Below, one piece after another: positions 4,143 to 6,432 of a stretch of DNA of 6,432 nucleotides. The position numbers and the translations under genes were made by a program. The number at the start of each line of letters is the position of its first letter. Position 1 is the first letter of the stretch. Source of the DNA: JAAXZI01 sp045863575 (GTDB lineage: Bacteria; Planctomycetota; Phycisphaerae; UBA1845; PWPN01); NCBI GenBank assembly GCA_045863575.1, contig BTUC01000409.1, forward strand, positions 1 to 6,432, given 5' to 3'. Below the pieces are notes generated by a model that did no database searches, was not told where the DNA came from, and was given only the letters and a program-made list of their open reading frames with translations.

Positions 4143-6432
4143 TCATGGATTCGTTGGACCGGAATCGGGTTCGGCCGGCACACCGGGACCACTGAAACAA
4201 GATCGGAAGACTGCGAGGTCCTCCTGATCCACGTCAACGTCGTGGTCCAGACGCGCGGGCAAGCAAGCGGGTGTTTGCTGAACAACGCCCGGACCGGCGA
4301 GGCAGCGCTGAAAGATGCCGAAGTCGGACTGGTCGACGTCGCCGTCCCAGTCAAGGTCACCTGTCGCGCGGACGGCCACGGTGACCACCCGTTGGTTGCC
4401 CGTATCGCACACGATCACCCGGCCCAGGTGATCGATGGCGATCCCGGTCGGCTGCGAGAGCGGGCCTGCATAGGGAGCCACCGGTGCGGTGATGAAAGTC
4501 TCCCAGTGACCGGTGGCGCCGTACCGCTCGACCCGCCCGGTAGCCTGATCGGTTACGAAGATCAGGCCTTCCGACGACAGGGCGACCCCGGTCGGCTGCT
4601 GCAGCGTGCGCCCGGTGAGCGTGCCCACGAAGCTGATGCCGTTCGTTTGCGGATCAAACTGCAGGACCTGTACGCGGCGGTTGTCGCGATCGCAGACGTA
4701 AAGCTTGTGGTCCGGGCTGACGGCGATGCCCTGCGGATTGTTGAACAGGCCAGCAGCGCCGCCAGCGCCGCCGTAAACCTTGATGAAGTTTCCGCTGGCT
4801 GTTAGAACCTGAACACGATGATTGCCGCTGTCTACAGCGAAAATCCTTCCGGCGGCGTCAACGGCCACGCCGGCAGGGTTTTTGAACTGCCCCGGGCCGG
4901 AGCCCAGCGTCCCGAAGTCGGTCAGCCAATTCAGGCTTCCATCATAGTCGCAGACCCTGATTGAATGCGGGCCGTTGTAGTAGTCGCCTGGATGCGAGAT
5001 CAGCATGCGGCTGCGGCCGCTGTCGATGGCGATGAAGTGGGAGTACTCGACATGGTTGTGCACGCTGCCGGTATTGGCCAGGTAGATGCCGTCCGAGGTC
5101 TGCCGCAGAAACGCGTAGCCGTTCTGCGGGTCGAGCACCACGCGCTGGTTGTCCGGCAGAATCCCCACCGCCCACGGGTTCTTCAGCCGTGGGGCGAAGA
5201 TGCGGTTGGAGAGCGGTCCTTCCGAGCCATCGCCTGTGCGGGCGGCCACGGCATAGCGGCTGTTCTCGAAGATCGTGCCGTCCGTGTAGCCGGTTCCCGA
5301 GATGGTGGCCAGTGGCCTGAATACCCAGTTCTCGAATTCATGGCCCGGATCGTCCGCGCGGTCATAGAAGCGGCTGGCCCGGTAGACACGGTAACCGGCC
5401 GCACCGGGAACAGCCGGCCAGGTCAGCTTGACCCCCATCCCCTCTACGGCCGCCTGCGACTGCCTGATTCGCGGCAGACTTGCCGAGGCCAGCCGGCTGT
5501 TGATGGTGTACTCCCACTCGTCAGTGAGACCCGACCAGTAGGCTTTGTTGAATTCGATTATGCTGAGGAACCGGTAGTCGTAATCACCACCCGGTCGCGA
5601 CATCCCGATCAACAGGGTGGCGTTGTGGCCCACGACGTTGATCGTCCCGAAGGGGTTCGCCCGCTCGGTATGGCCGGTGGCAGTCGTGATAGTCTGTGCC
5701 GGCGGCCGGTTGGTGAGCAGGAAACGCCCGTTCGCGTCGGTGAGACCCGTGATCACGGGTGTGGAGGGCATCCCGTCGGAAGCATCCTGGTACACCTTGA
5801 TGTCAACACCCGCCGCCGGCTGGCCGGAGGCATCCAGCACGCGGATGTAGTTGTTGCGGGGCACGTCGAACATGTATTCGCCGTAGTAGCCGCGCTTATA
5901 GCCGCAGTTGCGGTTCAGGGCCAGGACTGAGTGGGCGCTGCAGTACTGCGGCATGGTGGCCGATGCCCCGGACGGGTGGGGAGCGATGTCGCCTCCTCCC
6001 ATGATGCCGGCACGGGCAAACCCAAAGCCGATGCCAACCGGCAGCCCATCCGGCGTCAGCACCCGATTCTCGCCCGTCCCCTCGCCGATCGGCATGTGGT
6101 AAAGATCGATGACGCCAAGCTGATGCATCAACTCGTGTATGAGGCCGCCGTCCACGCGCTGGGCCATGTTTTCGGCATACGCGGGATCGCCGACGAATTG
6201 CCAACGGCCGTCCGCCAGGCGGTCGTTCGGAGGCAGTGAGCTCACCTGGATCTTGTCGATCCGCACGCGCTCCAGGCAGCCGTTCGGGGCGAGCGGATAG
6301 GTCGAGCGCGCGAAATTGTCGTTCATCGCCCGGATCTGGCGCTGGATCCAGTCCTCAAAGCTCCTCGTGCCTTCGAGGTTCAGGCGGGCGTTGAAGGCGT
6401 CGTAGATCTGGGGTTCAACGTAGATGGCCAGG
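4143..6432 (-). CDS. Secreted modular metzincin-like protease with FN3, NHL propeller and dockerin (5' end outside window)
   Basis: The frame stays open to the window edge, so the ATG at 6326 is internal and the true start and any signal peptide lie outside. Numbering here starts at the edge (762 residues visible). Residues 99-109 read HELMHQLGVID, matching the metzincin zinc motif HExxHxxGxxD with Asp as third ligand, as in M6 (immune inhibitor A-like) peptidases. 'GIMGG' at 142-146 could be the Met-turn. A carboxypeptidase-regulatory/Cna-B-like beta domain follows (about 193-245), then a fibronectin type III-like domain (about 325-413; 'LTWPAVPGAAGYRVYRAS'). Next come NHL-type propeller blades (about 506-687; 'NPAGVAVD...VDSGNHRVQVL', 'QPTGIAID...CDTGNQRV'). 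Last is a type I dockerin-like segment (about 690-750) with one canonical calcium loop and one degenerate loop. It is likely exported and either attached through the dockerin or calcium-stabilised. Protease activity is inferred from the motif alone. No terminator separates it from the downstream LRR gene. Confidence 0.88.
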   Translation of the reverse strand, partial: LAIYVEPQIYDAFNARLNLEGTRSFEDWIQRQIRAMNDNFARSTYPLAPNGCLERVRIDKIQVSSLPPNDRLADGRWQFVGDPAYAENMAQRVDGGLIHELMHQLGVIDLYHMPIGEGTGENRVLTPDGLPVGIGFGFARAGIMGGGDIAPHPSGASATMPQYCSAHSVLALNRNCGYKRGYYGEYMFDVPRNNYIRVLDASGQPAAGVDIKVYQDASDGMPSTPVITGLTDANGRFLLTNRPPAQTITTATGHTERANPFGTINVVGHNATLLIGMSRPGGDYDYRFLSIIEFNKAYWSGLTDEWEYTINSRLASASLPRIRQSQAAVEGMGVKLTWPAVPGAAGYRVYRASRFYDRADDPGHEFENWVFRPLATISGTGYTDGTIFENSRYAVAARTGDGSEGPLSNRIFAPRLKNPWAVGILPDNQRVVLDPQNGYAFLRQTSDGIYLANTGSVHNHVEYSHFIAIDSGRSRMLISHPGDYYNGPHSIRVCDYDGSLNWLTDFGTLGSGPGQFKNPAGVAVDAAGRIFAVDSGNHRVQVLTASGNFIKVYGGAGGAAGLFNNPQGIAVSPDHKLYVCDRDNRRVQVLQFDPQTNGISFVGTLTGRTLQQPTGVALSSEGLIFVTDQATGRVERYGATGHWETFITAPVAPYAGPLSQPTGIAIDHLGRVIVCDTGNQRVVTVAVRATGDLDWDGDVDQSDFGIFQRCLAGPGVVQQTPACLPARLDHDVDVDQEDLAVFRSCFSGPGVPAEPDSGPTNP

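Noticed and set aside
3606..4805. A 399-codon plus-strand open frame overlapping two minus-strand genes
   Set aside because: It is antisense to the LRR and dockerin genes, has no recognisable domains and a composition typical of the complement of GC-rich coding DNA. The minus-strand frames carry clear motifs.
4965..5930. A 321-codon plus-strand open frame
   Set aside because: It is antisense to the FN3/NHL part of the secreted protein. Its Val/Ala/Arg-rich translation has no family motifs and it has no convincing ribosome site.
6324..6326. ATG 6326 as the start of the secreted protein
   Set aside because: The frame continues open and protein-like for 35 more codons to the window edge ('VEPQIYDAFNARLNLEG' and so on), and no signal peptide follows this ATG.

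Overview
The window looks like chromosomal DNA of a GC-rich Planctomycetes bacterium, possibly a Phycisphaerae-like lineage. This is inferred from the gene repertoire and not from any marker gene. The indicators are a secreted protein ending in a planctomycete-style dockerin ('DVDQSDF', 'FQRC', 'GPG'), a membrane protein with a 'CPRCWYDLRG...CPECG' zinc ribbon joined to short leucine-rich repeats, and a glycogen branching enzyme that reads like the eukaryotic GBE1 type.

Layout. Bases 1-64 (+) hold the last 20 codons of an unidentified gene, followed at once by a strong intrinsic terminator (65-100). Bases 242-2296 (+) encode a complete 684-residue 1,4-alpha-glucan branching enzyme with its catalytic residues intact. 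Bases 2297-2656 have no convincing gene, but they carry a 41-bp imperfect copy of a piece of the upstream branching-enzyme gene. Bases 2714-3007 (+) encode a small UPF0175 family protein (putative antitoxin) with its own well-formed sigma70-type promoter and Shine-Dalgarno site, but no toxin gene beside it. The minus strand then carries two genes pointing leftward. The first is a large secreted modular protein (6432 down to 4143, 5' end outside the window) with a metzincin-type zinc protease motif, a carboxypeptidase-regulatory-like beta domain, a fibronectin type III-like domain, NHL beta-propeller repeats and a dockerin. After 72 bases comes a two-TM zinc-ribbon/LRR membrane protein (4070 down to 3099).

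Functional reading. The branching enzyme stands alone as a glycogen-synthesis gene. The two minus-strand genes are close enough to be co-transcribed, and both place repeat-type interaction domains outside the cytoplasm, so they may act together at the cell surface; that is inference. The plus-strand UPF0175 gene and the minus-strand LRR gene converge across 91 bases with no obvious terminator. I found no CRISPR array, insertion sequence, tRNA or rRNA. No complete novel system is demonstrable. The points most worth a second look are the protease-propeller-dockerin architecture, the eukaryote-like branching enzyme, the duplicated branching-enzyme fragment, and the orphan UPF0175 gene.
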